Source: Topomyia yanbarensis (Eukaryota > Arthropoda > Insecta > Diptera > Culicidae). From it: a stretch of DNA of 64,000 nucleotides. The notes under the pieces are model-generated. The model made no database searches. It worked only from the letters and a program-made list of their open reading frames with translations, and was not told the DNA's origin. Below, in pieces: positions 1 to 10,672 of the stretch. Position numbers and translations under genes: made by a program. Position 1 is the first letter of the stretch. Every line of letters begins with the position of its first letter. The stretch covers positions 159,476,580 to 159,540,579 of the forward strand of contig NC_080670.1 of NCBI RefSeq assembly GCF_030247195.1, given 5' to 3'.

Positions 1-1338
1 GTTTTCTGGGAAAGGGTATATTCTGGAATATTGTTTTCTACGAATTATTGCTTTCGAGAAGCTAGTTTTTTAGAGAACAGTTCTTTCTGGGGAAACAAAC
101 TTCGGTGTTTTAGTTGCCGGGGAATGGTTTTCGGGGGAATGTCGTAGAATCGTTATTTTCTTTTCCTTTTATCGGAATCGAAACAATAGTAAATGATCTT
201 ATAAGCTGCATGGATTTGATTTTCGGGGGAATGTTATAGAACCTATAAACACCCAGAATAGATATTTTCAAAGCGAACCACTTCCAAGAGCGATCATAAT
301 AATGATAACCTAAACAAAACATACGTCTGGTGAATCGCAGTTCTAGTTCGTTGTCTCAACAAAGGCCTGTAAAATTTACACTATACTAAAACGTAAGTCA
401 TAGACAAATAATCCATAATTGCAAAAATGCACTTGAACGAAAATTTCAAAAATGAAAGTTAAAGAACTGCTTATATTTAAAAGAAGGCAAAATCAATTAT
501 AAAATGCATTCTCTCGAAATATAGTCTATATCTGGTAATGGATAACAACACATTAATTTTGCTTAGTGCAGCTTTAACCTTATGGGTAATTCATCCGATA
601 AACTAGGCATTTAACTGTTATGCCAAATGACCTTCAGTGAGATCACTTAGCAAAATTATGCCAAATGTCCGTTGTACCAAATGTCTGTTATGGCAAATGA
701 CCCTACGCAAAATCGCAAAATTAGAAATTATGGCAAATGGCCGTTATCCTGGAGATAAAATAAATTATACAAATGTCCATTATGCCAAATAACCTTCAGT
801 ATGATCCATTTTTAAAATTATGCCAAATGACCATTTTGCCAAATAACCGTTATGCCAAATGACTTTTAGTGTGATCAATTCTCAAATTTATGGCAAATGA
901 TCATTATACCAAATAACCGTTATGCCAAATGTCCATTATGCCAAACGACCTTATGCCAAAAGACGAATCCAAATGACACACTCCCGAAAATATGATTCGT
1001 AGAAGACAGTAATCTTCGATACTGCAGAAGTAAAATTTCATTCCGTTCAAAATTATGTGGGAAGTCTCTTTCTATGTATGTGCTGGCACCACTGTTATGT
1101 TTTTAAATGATCATCTTTTAAATGTTCCTACCGAAACACTGAGCTGCAAACTTGGTAAAAGCTGTGTTTGATTTGATGTACGATTTTTGGAACCCGTTTT
1201 ATCAATGATGTTTTTTTTTGTTTTTGATTTTCGAAACCCATTTTTATTTTCGAAATGATTTAAATTAATTTACAAACATTTCTAAAACATTCTACTTTGA
1301 TTTTAAGCGACGTCTAATCTTTCTCTTCCCCCAAACAG
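1..1338 (+). other. intron / upstream non-coding of the left-edge gene
   Basis: No convincing coding sequence is visible. The stretch ends in a pyrimidine-rich tract and a CAG acceptor just before the terminal exon at 1339, so it is most likely the last intron of the plus-strand gene that enters the window from the left. It holds a degenerate short repeat at about 612-980 (separate entry). The gene's earlier exons lie outside the window or were not recognised. Confidence 0.5.
612..980. repeat. degenerate TATGCCAAATGACC minisatellite
   Basis: About fifteen imperfect copies of a 12-15 bp unit (TATGCCAAATGACC and variants with TACC, TGGC, ATAACC or ATGTCC) occur in the same orientation. Spacing is irregular, often 15 bp, sometimes with longer AT-rich spacers containing TTCAGTGTGATCA-like blocks. 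Units differ from each other by 1-3 bases, so it is an old array. It lies in the putative intron of the left-edge gene; no function is apparent. Confidence 0.75.
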
Positions 1339-1734
1339 AGCCACGACTATACCTGGACAAACAACGCAACAGCAGACCCGCAGGAAAATCCGCGCCACCC
1401 GGCGCATAACGCCACGGTAGGAGCAAGACGTCGTCAAGGAGCAACTTTCAAACGCGCCAGTACTACTACTACTTCCGCTGCTAAAGCATCTGCTCGTACT
1501 AAGTACGCAAATCTAGTGTGGACAAAGGGCGGTCAGAATAGCAACAGTAACAACAATAATACTACTACAAACAATCATTCAACTCGAACAACGACTGTGA
1601 CAAATACGAGCGGCTCGGTGCCGCCGAAGACGGGGACTGATATGTTGCCACCGCTCAACTATGACAAATCCAGGTTCCGATACATTTCGCCGGACCTCAA
1701 GCGCAAACTGGCCAACGATGGTGGCCAGCAGTAG
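1339..1734 (+). CDS. terminal coding exon of an unidentified protein (partial)
   Basis: An open frame starts directly after a CAG acceptor (1336-1338) and ends at TAG 1732-1734, giving about 131 residues with no Met needed, as expected for a last exon. Composition is low-complexity and typical of insect proteins: an RRRQ basic patch, a TTTT/SAAK stretch, an Asn/Thr-rich tract (NSNSNNNNTTTNN) and a more ordered C-terminus (LNYDKSRFRYISPDLKRKL). G/C at third positions exceeds the AT-rich surroundings, which supports real coding. I do not recognise the family. A GTG at 1516 is internal, not a start. The acceptor two bases downstream (1339-1340) would shift the frame and hit stops. Confidence 0.65.
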   Translation, partial: SHDYTWTNNATADPQENPRHPAHNATVGARRRQGATFKRASTTTTSAAKASARTKYANLVWTKGGQNSNSNNNNTTTNNHSTRTTTVTNTSGSVPPKTGTDMLPPLNYDKSRFRYISPDLKRKLANDGGQQ

Positions 1735-2060
1735 CAGCAACTCCACCACCACCACCCGCCATCTCTATCAACAGCAGGTATAAAATGGGAACTGATAGTG
1801 TGTGTTCCCGATTGGAAGTAAAATGATACACAGAAGAAGAGTGTTGATCAATAAGAAACGAAGAATGAAATGTAACCTTTCGACTCGGACTAGAAGTTAC
1901 AGACTAAGCAGGAAATTTGCAAATAATTACTCCTGAGAGATCGCTTCCCGGTCCAATGGCTCATACATTATGCGATGTTATTTTTGTATAGTAAATCGAG
2001 GAAATTATGCCTTTTCTCCCTCAGAAGGAAATAAACATTGTTTCATAAGAGACAGTATTC
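1735..2060 (+). other. 3'UTR and poly(A) signal of the left-edge gene
   Basis: Non-coding sequence after the stop, beginning with a CAG/CCA-rich run. A canonical AATAAA sits at 2030-2035, about 300 bp after the stop, so the transcript probably ends near 2045-2060. A second AATAAA at 2605-2610 could mark an alternative longer 3' end. Confidence 0.5.
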
Positions 2061-4690
2061 AGCGTGTGAAAAGCGGGTGTATTTGCCATTCCGGGAAGGA
2101 CTCTTTTGCTAATACAAACAAACTCTAAATATAGGAATAATACCCTTAGTAAAAAGGCAGTCTAGCAGCAAGAAAGAAAGAAAGTGTGAATTTCGAGATT
2201 CGTAACTACAACTGATTGTTTTGGGCATAGGTTTTTGCCTAGACAATGATGAACCAAATTGGGAAATAAGCGCCGTAAGGGTTCATTGTAATTATAACGA
2301 GAAAAAAAACTATTTAAGCTTAAACATAGTACGATTGTAGGATGCTTTAATAATTGAATTGAGAAGAGACACTGAGACAAACAAAAAATGCGACACACGT
2401 GTGAATGTGAATGTGTATAAATTGAAACGAGAAATCGATTGACTTTTTTCCTCAAACGAAACTCTTGCCACTTGCCAGCTGGAGACGCAGGCACATTGTA
2501 ACGGGAGAGCCAGTCCAGAAATTACCAGGTGAGAAAGTATAATTAGTAGTCTGTTTACATTTTTGCGTATTGTACACCTTGGGCGAAAAGGATGACGATA
2601 GACAAATAAATCCTTTTTTGTTATTTACTTTTTTGTAATTTATTATAAGACGCAATTGCGTTCCGATTGGAAGTATGAAAGAAGACGGGAAAGTGGAGAG
2701 AGCGAAGGGCTTTAAATCCTTGTAAAACTTATGAGACACTCACAAACACATGCACACATACCTACACAGAGAACGATACTGAACGATGTACTTTTTATAT
2801 TTTGTTTACTAATACTAACTTACGAGTACTTGTGAAAATACTGACGCACGTTATAAAGAACGAGAAAAAGAAAAATTGTTAAACTAAGATATTGTTCAGG
2901 CATCCTTCAATGTATAGATTCTATCAGATTAGCAGTCCATCTGGTTAAGGAAAATCGTGAGGGGTAGCTACCAATCGCTAAATCATTTTTCGTTTGCGTG
3001 GTTTGATTTAAGCTGAACCTTCCGAGCTGGGTTCGTAATATCAGTAGGATTAGTCATAATGCCAGTAGGATCATTGTACTAGCCCTGCAATTGTTCTGTT
3101 CGCTGAAATCCGGTTGAACAACTCGGGAAGTGCATACATTTTTTAGCTGAGATCAAACACGAACAAGATGTGGCCGCCTCTCACTGTTTTAACCCTAACA
3201 CTGGACGCACGCTCTTTAGGGAAGTTAACTATTAAGATAAGCTACTATACTTCGATGGTAGACATTGAAACAGCACCGAAAACAGTTCGGTTGTGACATA
3301 TTGAAAAAGGAGAATTGGCACTCTATTGATGGTCCGAAAAAAAAGCTTATGATATATCCCTTTCAGCCTGGATGCTGAAAGTTTTGGACATCCTCAGCGT
3401 TATTCTTACCCTAGCTTTGATTCCAACTTTGTCAACTACACGCATTAAAATTTCACACTCATACACTGACACACACGCACATATGAGCCCCTAATTAACT
3501 AAGGGTTCTACCATGCATTTGCTAGGGACAGGGGTAAACTGTGGTCCATTTGGAAATCTTGTTATTGATTCAAATTTACTCTGTAGAAAGAAGAAAAATT
3601 AGTTTATTTAAGAATATAGCCATCAACAGAAGTTACACGCCAATTCTCCTTTTTAATGGCAGGCAGAAGAACAAAAATAACTCAAATAAACATCAATTGG
3701 TAGTAGAGATACACAAAAGCGCAAATTATCATAACAAATTAGAAACTGCAAAAAGTGATAGTAATAACAGCAAATTCGCGCTGATTTTGGCATAATCCCG
3801 TAACATTTTGCATCTCAAACGACGATGAATCAAATCGTAACCAAATTCACCACAAAAGTAACACTGGAAAAATACTCCTACAGTCGAGAAAATCTCTGCT
3901 TGTCTTCTGTCGTATGGTAGAATAAGTTCCTTATCAATCTGAATCTGTAGTTTGATGCTCATAAGTTTACATGCTCGATTTCAAACCTATTCAGTTTCCA
4001 TCTAAAAAATAACAAAAACCATTTTTGTGCACCCAAATCCGAACTATTTTAATATACGTACTGAAAATTGATGGAAGGCAAGCCACGAGAGAAAACATGA
4101 GTAAATTACGCTATGGAACTCGAATACAGCCAGGGAATGATGTTTATTGTTATTTTATTGGTTTATTCAGCTAAATTACAAAACTGCAGGAAAAAGTGAA
4201 AGAAGAACGGAATTTGTTTAGTAAAAAAGAAGTAATCAACAGAAAAGAACAATAAAAATAATAAAATTATCTATGAGGTATGGCATCACAGATCTGTGGA
4301 AATATCACAACCCATTTGTTTGGTATTTAGGGCGGGGCTATTTAGTTTACCATTATCTTTCTTGACTTGATTCAAAGTCTGTACTAACAGGATGTCGTGC
4401 TCAATACAATTACAAAATTACAAATCTTCTTTATCCTTTAGGTCTGTTGTACGACCAGACATTCTTATTTGCTCCGTGCGTCTACGGATTATAACTTTTT
4501 GTTCGTTTTCTTAGTCGTATGCTTTCCACTGGTTGTACTGTCTGTTGGTTTAGAGGGACTAGGCGCAGTCTTCTATCAATGCGTGTTGGTTGGGCATCTG
4601 ATGCAAGCTAAAAAACGGAAAATCTCAATTCCATAACTCAAATGCTCAAATAGATCAAATAATCTCGGTTTAATCTTGTGTAAAATAGAG
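2061..4690. other. intergenic, AT-rich, no recognised feature
   Basis: No conserved reading frame, RNA gene or clear terminal inverted repeat was found. The short ORFs here have no domain-like content and run through AT-rich, low-complexity sequence. Confidence 0.5.
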
Positions 4691-4697
4691 TTCGGAA

Positions 4698-4907
4698 TTA
4701 AGGTTGGACAGAGAATGGGCAAAAATCGAAAACGAAAAAAGCAGTTTTCTTCCACACGGTGTGTTAGATATTCATAAAAATCAATCAGCTTAGGTAGAAT
4801 GTTGTTACAGTACTGCTGATTGATTTTTATGAAGATCTAACACACTGTGAGGAAAGAAAACTGCTTTTTTCGTTTTCGATTTTTGCCCTTTATCTGTTCA
4901 ACCTTAA
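4698..4907. mobile_element. foldback MITE, TTAA target site (copy 1)
   Basis: A 210-bp hairpin element in which about 90 bp at each end are inverted copies. It is bounded on both sides by TTAA (4698-4701 and 4904-4907). The ends read TTAAGGTTG...CAACCTTAA. Arms contain AAAAAAGCAGTTTTCTTCC and TAAAAATCAATCAGC; a short loop (about 4792-4815) separates them. A second copy lies at 21098-21305. TTAA duplication is typical of piggyBac-type transposition; the assignment to that superfamily is inference, since there is no coding capacity. Confidence 0.85.
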
Positions 4908-5042
4908 ACTCGCTACTTCTGAATAAATAACTTTTTCAACTTGGAATGCAATTTATTTCAACTTTTATTGCATTCGTAGCACCTAATCTTTACGGGTTTC
5001 GCTTTCCATTTCTATATTTCTGGCTTTGAACAGAAGCTGGTC

Positions 5043-5317
5043 TAGACGGTGCCGGTATGGTTTAGTGGTAGGCGAGATCGCCATTCACCCTAGTTGGCCT
5101 GCGTTCAATGCCAGCCGACGTCGTTGAGATTTTTCTGAGGTGAAAACAATCTGTGGTCACGCCTTCTTTCGGAAGAGAAGTAAAGCCGTTTTCCACGGTC
5201 CATGATTTTGATGGGTCGACATCTAGTCCAGATAAGTAGAAGTCGTCGCCTATCAGGCGTCGGTGTTTGGCCTTGTAGCGGAAATAGGCCGACGAAAAAT
5301 CACTAGAACAAGAAGAA
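5043..5317 (+). mobile_element. tRNA-derived SINE, Feilai-like
   Basis: A tRNA-like head carries a pol III box A (TGGTTTAGTGG at 5058-5068) and box B (GTTCAATGC near 5103-5111) at tRNA spacing. A body with CTTCTTTCGGAAGAGAAG and GTAAAGCCGT follows, resembling the conserved region I associate with the mosquito Feilai SINE. A 9-bp direct repeat AAGCTGGTC flanks it (5034-5042 and 5318-5326), which I read as the target-site duplication. The tail is A-rich. It contains no protein gene; the minus-strand frame through it is spurious. Confidence 0.7.
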
Positions 5318-5712
5318 AAGCTGGTCAAATAAAACCTGTGCATAACAGTTCAAATGATTCGATTTTAAATACATTGACTTCATTTTGACTCCTTTGCTGC
5401 CCAACTCCATTTGGGTGGGTTGCAGGAAATTTCGGATAGAATATTCAAAATACGATTGTTTGTTGCCACTATAATACTGATTATACAACTACATTGTTTG
5501 CTTGTTTAAATTATTATGTTTGATAAATCTGACAAAGTTGAATATTTCACAGACACAAGGAAAAAAATTATTTTGTGCATGGCACAGTTTAATATTGTTT
5601 AAAATTATCAAAATTCTCATTTTTTTAAGAAAATGAAAAAAAAACATTGGTAAATTGCTAACTGGTAGTACTCCAGTAGCTGTTAAATCCAGTGTGAACT
5701 TAATGAAAACGG

Positions 5713-7404
5713 GGTAAATTGGGGAGAGATGCTGCACATTTCTAAAATTCGATCATGCATCAAAGTAAACCATTTAATATTCAAAGAAATCATTTTTATC
5801 AATAGCGACAAAAATTCTCTGAAATGGGTTTTAGTATGAAAAATTTTTTTTTTCATGAACATTTTAATAAAAGATCATTGCGGGAGAGATGCCGCATTTG
5901 CAGGTGAGACGCCGCAACGTGGTCACACAAACTGAAAAATGGTGAAAAAAGTATTTTTAGCTCTCGTTGATGTTTTTGTGATTAGGTGTCTTCAGCTGAT
6001 TTTCATGAAGTTTGATTATACCTATAAATCGGCTAGCACCTACACTTTTCTTAAGGGGTACTACCATTTCTGGAAACATTTTTTTATTCAACATTTTAAA
6101 AATATTTTTCTTTCGCAACCTTGTGTAACGGTTAAGTTTGAGTAACTTAATTAGGGGACCTATTTATCTATATGTTTCTACCAGAGCTTGAAAAAATATC
6201 CCTGCGTGAACAAAATTCAATTCATGCCCGCCGCTATGAATGAAATGTTTGGTTCGTTTCCTTCGTCATTCGTTCTCCCGACGCAGCGCATTCAGGTTCG
6301 GACATGTTCGGTTTCAGAAGCAAACTGAATTTTGTTTCTAGGTATGAGAGGGATAATTGAGCAAAAGTGCACCAGATTACGCAGTTCACTTATGCCCGAA
6401 AATGTAGAAGATACCAACTTCTGCATTGAAACTGTACACATAATAACAAATGAATGCTTTGGTTGGTGAAGGAATTTATATTTCCACTGCACTCAAGCAT
6501 TCGATTCTGCATGAAATATCAGTCAGTTGGAAAGTAAATTAATGAGGGAGGCGGTAAATCTGAATGTTGGTTTCTGAATGTTGCAAGCAGCAATAGGTAA
6601 CTGATTTTGAAATTCCGCAGCACTGGTTTGTACGAGCGAATTATATCTATGCGTTAGTAGGGTTTCTTAAAAGCAGTTTATGGCTGTTTCTCTCAACAAT
6701 GAATTTATATAACATAGGTTAGTTCTTGAAAGATTCATTTTGAAAAAAGAAAATTAATTCCTTGAAATTTTCGTTTTTATCCCAATATTGACAACTACCC
6801 AACTACAAATCAATGCATTCACGAAAATTAGTGCCTGAAATTTTAAAGAATAAACCGAAGTAACTAATACTTATCGCCATTTTTAAATATACGAATGAAT
6901 AGAAATAATCCTATATGTCACTGTGTTAGGTCCGTTAGTTTGTGGATATACCTTATTAAGAACCTTTATCTAACGCAAATGTTCATTTAATGTCATTCCA
7001 ATGTGAAAAAATTATTTTTAGCTTTGGATCCTTCGCCATCATGTGCGGCATCTCACCCGCAATTTTGATGCGGCATATATCCCAATTGTAGGGTAGAGAT
7101 GTCGCACGACGACCTAAAACCTGTTTTCTAAAAGGTCCCAGATATTCAACCGATACATGATTTACCAAAAAAATCAAACAATTTGAAAAAACGAAATTTT
7201 AATGCAGTGCTGAAAATTTTCGACGCTCCGTTATGCAACTGGACGCACATAAACATTAATAAAAAAATTGTGAGTTAATAATAAGGATTATTTTACATCT
7301 CCCAGTGTTGTAATTCTTCGAAAGACAATCTCACAATATATTAGCGTATAAAAGTGACCCCATATACGAGATATAGGGAGTGCGGCATCTCTCCCGAAAT
7401 TACC
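5713..7404. mobile_element. TIR DNA transposon, GATGCCGCAC type (copy A)
   Basis: Ends are inverted: GGTAAATTGGGGAGAGATGC at 5713 and the complement of GGTAATTTCGGGAGAGATGC at 7385-7404. The GGGAGAGATGCCGCA motif recurs inside near both ends (about 5881-5920 and 7043-7110), a pattern of subterminal transposase-binding repeats. No transposase frame is present, so it is non-autonomous. A related copy lies at 36338-37292. Relative to that copy, this one carries a 448-bp extra segment at 6178-6625. Confidence 0.75.
6178..6625. mobile_element. 448-bp insertion nested in the GATGCCGCAC element
   Basis: Alignment by eye with the copy at 36.3 kb shows continuous homology up to TATATGTTT (6177) and again from GTTTGTACGAGCG (6626). 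The other copy joins these directly. The segment is bounded by GTTT on both sides, a possible 4-bp target duplication. It contains no ORF or TIR I recognise. A deletion in the other copy is the alternative. Confidence 0.5.
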
Positions 7405-7575
7405 ATAAGTGTAGGGCCCCAGCCAGAAAGGATCCCTGTGCTGTATGCCAAGAATCACCCGTTAAGTTCGTCGAAACAGAAGGTCAGGTTCAGCAACGGA
7501 ATGTAGTACCAAGGCTTTTCTTTGCACTAAAGTGTGTTACACATCAAATTGCATCACGGGAAAAACAAAAATCTG

Positions 7576-7592
7576 GGGGGGGGGGGGGGGGC
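7576..7592 (+). repeat. poly-G homopolymer
   Basis: A run of about 17 G within the left part of the mariner/ITm element, followed by CGGGTGG. The exact length is prone to sequencing error. Confidence 0.8.
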
Positions 7593-7647
7593 GGGTGGCT
7601 TTGCAAGTAGTTTAGAGTGTATTTTTTAAACTGCATTTTTATCGCCG

Positions 7648-7833
7648 TTGGTTTTTTCGAAAATTGGAAAAAATGGCGTCACCCGGAAAGCAACGTTGCA
7701 CAAGACTTTGGAAAACCCTCAACTCTTATCGTGGCATCGGAAACAACTCGGAATCGTCCAGTCAACGGTGAGTCGTATGATTAATCGTTACTGCCAAACT
7801 CGGAGCTCCGAACGGAAGGAGAAATACGGTTAG
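7648..7833 (+). pseudogene. mariner/ITm transposase N-terminal fragment
   Basis: A 61-codon frame contains RKATLHKTLE and GIVQSTVSRMINRYCQ, a classic Tc1/mariner helix-turn-helix that binds the element's own ends. It stops after RSSERKEKYG, where a MITE has landed. Downstream transposase pieces continue at 8130-8164 and from 10019. Not functional. Confidence 0.6.
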
Positions 7834-7847
7834 AATGGAGTTTCTAT

Positions 7848-8129
7848 TACAGTCGTGATTCGCTGGTTGGGCCACAGCCTTGTCCAACTAACGAATTTGA
7901 TTCGCTAGTTGGACCGACTGACAAATGTCAAAAACTCTCCAAAGGAGAGGTTGGTAGTGTAAATGCATCTGTTCACATCTCTAAATATTGTCATATTGAT
8001 TGTCAAAGTAAATTTGACATGAGATTTTGACGTTCAGATGTTTTTTAGTTGGACAATGGTCCAACTAGCGGAGGTCCAACTAAAAAGCGGTCCAGTTAAA
8101 AAACGTCCAACCAGCGAATCACGACTGTA
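7848..8129. mobile_element. MITE with CAGTCGTGATTCGCTGGTTG ends, TA target site
   Basis: The 282-bp element is flanked by TA (7848-7849 and 8128-8129). It has 21-bp near-perfect inverted termini (CAGTCGTGATTCGCTGGTTG) and internal repeats of GTCCAACTA(A/G)CGAA-like sequence. It lies inside the transposase pseudogene. Fragments of the same end occur at about 13430-13480 and 37492-37517. It is non-autonomous; TA duplication suggests a Tc1/mariner-type source. Confidence 0.85.
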
Positions 8130-8343
8130 GTGATCAGCCTCATTGTCTCATCATGGATGATGAATCCCAACAAACATTTCGTGGTTTTATAAACGTTTTA
8201 ACAGTTGCTTTATTCAGCTCTAGCTGAACATTGGAAGTATACGTGTAATCATATATCGTTTATTCCACCCTTAAACATCCGGGATTTGGAGAATTTATTC
8301 AGCTTGTCTGATTAAGACACATGAAAGAACAATTCTTCAGCAC

Positions 8344-8431
8344 GTATACTGCCGTTCTATGCATAATTGTCCCATGTATATAGGGAATCCCATAGAACAT
8401 GGGACAGATATGCTTATAACGGCAGTATACA
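8344..8431. repeat. inverted repeat with 34-bp arms
   Basis: The left arm begins GTATACTGCCGTTCTATG (8344-8377). The right arm ends CATAACGGCAGTATAC-like at 8398-8431. Arms share about 29 of 34 positions around a 20-bp loop. This may be a small foldback element within the larger TIR element. Confidence 0.7.
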
Positions 8432-8749
8432 GCCTGAAGAAAACCACAGTACAGCTTTATCAATAAACCTTTTCGTTACCGCTATTCAGCTGAGAGAATT
8501 ATCATAGGAAAATTGTTAAAAAAAACATTTATTTCAAGTTACACACGCCATCAATCTCTTTGGAAGCCATATTCTTTTATTAGTGTTACGTTACAGTTAG
8601 AGAAAAATTGTATTACCTTGTTGGAGTCATATCAGCAACCTGTTGAATACTAAGCACTTACCTTACTGTCTGCACCAATCTTGCATACATCGAATGCTTA
8701 AGATTTCACCGATGTACCGACAAGTCTAGGCTGCTGAATAGAGTCTGTA

Positions 8750-8826
8750 CAAAGGGTACAGTAGCCTTCTATAGATTTGAGTGAACCTAGTTGACTTGGG
8801 TTCGAATCCCAACCTACAATAATTTT
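8750..8826 (+). other. tRNA-like relic (box B)
   Basis: GGGTTCGAATCCCAACC at about 8802-8818 is a near-perfect tRNA T-arm (box B), preceded by a degraded arm. The cloverleaf is not complete, so it is a tRNA or SINE remnant rather than a functional tRNA. Confidence 0.4.
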
Positions 8827-9582
8827 TCATTTAAATTTTTTTTAATTAATAATTTTTAAAACATTCGGGACTTTTAAATTAGATAATTTTTTTATTTTCA
8901 AAATGATGATTATAGACGTTTTTGTTTCCAAGGTGAGGATTTATGGTTGTCACAAAACATTTAGATAAGTAAAAATGGGTGTTATATGAAAGTGGTGGTA
9001 ACTGAATGATGGATTGAAGTCATTTATAATTCTAAGGTGGCAATCTCCTCAATTTATTTACCACTCCCTGCCAAATGATTTTCTTTCCATTGTGATTTTT
9101 TTTGGTAAGCGGATGTCGCTGTTCGAATTCAATAGTTTATTTATTTATATCAACTAAGTTCGCCAGCGTGAATAATCATTTCATTGTACCTTTGTTTGCA
9201 AGTCGATGGATAGAAAAAAATCATGGTGACAATGCTGGTGTCAAAAATTTATAGCGACGTTGGAACAAAAAGTTTCTCTTGTGTTCAATATGAGAATATT
9301 CATGTTTCACAAGTAAACAGACCGTTTCGAATTAAAAGGTAAATTTACATAAACGAGGGCGCGTGTGATTTGGTAAGCTTGTACATTGAAAAACTGTAAA
9401 TCGTGTATTTCCCGTGGTGAAAACTCAGTAGATATAAAAAAAACTAAATAAACTTTCTTTATTTCTTTATTCATTTATTGATCTATAGCTCCTTAACTGT
9501 AATATATGCAAAACATCTCAATTGGAATATACCGAAATAATAAAAAAATCCTTCACTTAATAGTAACAAAAATATTGTGTGT

Positions 9583-9660
9583 TGGGACTCGAACCCAGGT
9601 CGGTTGCCATTCCTCATGATTTGCTAATCGCGCCAATTTACGTAGTAGTTACAATTACCT
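9583..9660 (-). other. tRNA-like relic (box B), minus strand
   Basis: The complement reads CCTGGGTTCGAGTCCCAAC, a box B / T-arm sequence, with an irregular upstream region that does not fold into a full tRNA. It is within the 8165-10018 element, oriented opposite to the relic at 8.8 kb. Confidence 0.4.
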
Positions 9661-10018
9661 TTGTTGAACACATAATTCAGCTAAAAGTCAAAGGTGGTAT
9701 AACGGCAAATGTAAAGGTAGAAACAACCTTTTGAAGACATGTAGTGCAGCTTAATGATTAAGGGTAATAGTATTGGTAACAGCATCGTTTATTCAACTCG
9801 CAATTCAGTCTAATTAAGATGGTTGAATAAAAGCTTTAATATTGTCGCTATTACATTTATTAGCAGTATAGTTCAGCCTAGTTGGAACTGGCGAATACTG
9901 GATTTTAAACCGTTAATGTTTAAATAGTTCAGCGAAAGTTTTATTCAGCTTACATAACCTTTAATCTGCTTTAAATCAACACGTAGTCTTATAGTTCAGC
10001 TCCTAATGTTTGTTGGGA

Positions 10019-10502
10019 AACTTACGTCAAGGCGAACTTCCGGCAGCTTCCGGGGCTACTGTTCTTCACCACCAACCATAAGTTTGATGTTCCGAAGGAA
10101 GTAGAAACTGTACAAGTTTGCCAATAAATACATGATTTGGCAAGCGATCTACTCATTTGGTAAACGGAGTGCGCCGTTCGTGGCTACCGGGACTGTAAAT
10201 GGCGAGAGCTACCCTAAGGAGTGTTTACAGAAGCGTCTGTTGATGCGACGATCAACGAGCCGGATCTACCTTCGTGACACTATTGAAATGTTGTCCTGGT
10301 GTGGTACGAAGATAACGGAGTCACTTTCGTACCCAAGGACATAACCCCCCTCCCCCCACGCACCGGAACTAAGGCCCATCGAAAAATACTATGGAAGCAT
10401 CAGAAGGAGGTCAAATCTGAGAGATCGAGATTACTAAAAAGTGAGTTTCCGTACAGAAAACCTGCAGCCAGATATTGTACAGATCGTAATGAGTGGAGTT
10501 AA
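10019..10502 (+). pseudogene. mariner/ITm transposase C-terminal fragment
   Basis: Reading across three frames gives YVKANFRQLPGLLFF, WYEDNGVTFVPKD and a degraded PELRPIEK-like block, the region holding the second and third catalytic acidic residues in this family. Stops and frameshifts disrupt it (for example after 10344 and through a C-rich run near 10345). It continues the fragments at 7648 and 8130. Confidence 0.65.
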
Positions 10503-10672
10503 GCGGAAAGTGAGAGCGTGCGGTCATGGTATTGAAGTTGAATGAAATAAATATGTCAAAAGCTTACTAATGGGTTATATTTTATTGTCTTAAAGTTTGA
10601 AAAGGATCGGTCAACTGGGTAATTTTCAGCAGTGTTTTTTTAATGATGCAATTTGACGTGTGTCATCCTTTA

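Larger units (their letters stand above)
8165..10018. mobile_element. 1.85-kb TIR element inserted in the mariner transposase
   Basis: Perfect 14-bp inverted ends: TCCCAACAAACATT at 8165 and AATGTTTGTTGGGA at 10005-10018. It splits the transposase exactly between the MDDE block (ends 8164) and the YVKANF block (starts about 10020). Many ATTCAGCT / AGTTCAGC-like motifs cluster near both ends (8205-8480 and 9670-10000), in both orientations. No transposase is encoded. It contains a 34-bp-arm inverted repeat (8344-8431) and two tRNA-like box B remnants. A clean target duplication could not be defined. Confidence 0.7.
7528..10672 (+). mobile_element. mariner/ITm (Tc1-mariner) transposon, broken by nested insertions
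   Basis: TA-bounded ends are inverted: TAAAGTGTGTTACACATCAA at 7528 and the complement of TAAAGGATGACACACGTCAA at 10653-10672. Inside are parts of a transposase pseudogene: a helix-turn-helix segment (VQSTVSRMINRY, about 7648-7830), a MDDE block at about 8150-8164, and a C-terminal part (about 10019-10500) with YVKANFRQLPG-, WYEDNGVTFVPKD- and RPIEK-like blocks in several frames. These are hallmarks of the mosquito mariner/ITm group. Two other elements (7848-8129 and 8165-10018) interrupt it. A G17-like run at 7576-7592 lies just inside the left end. Confidence 0.75.
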
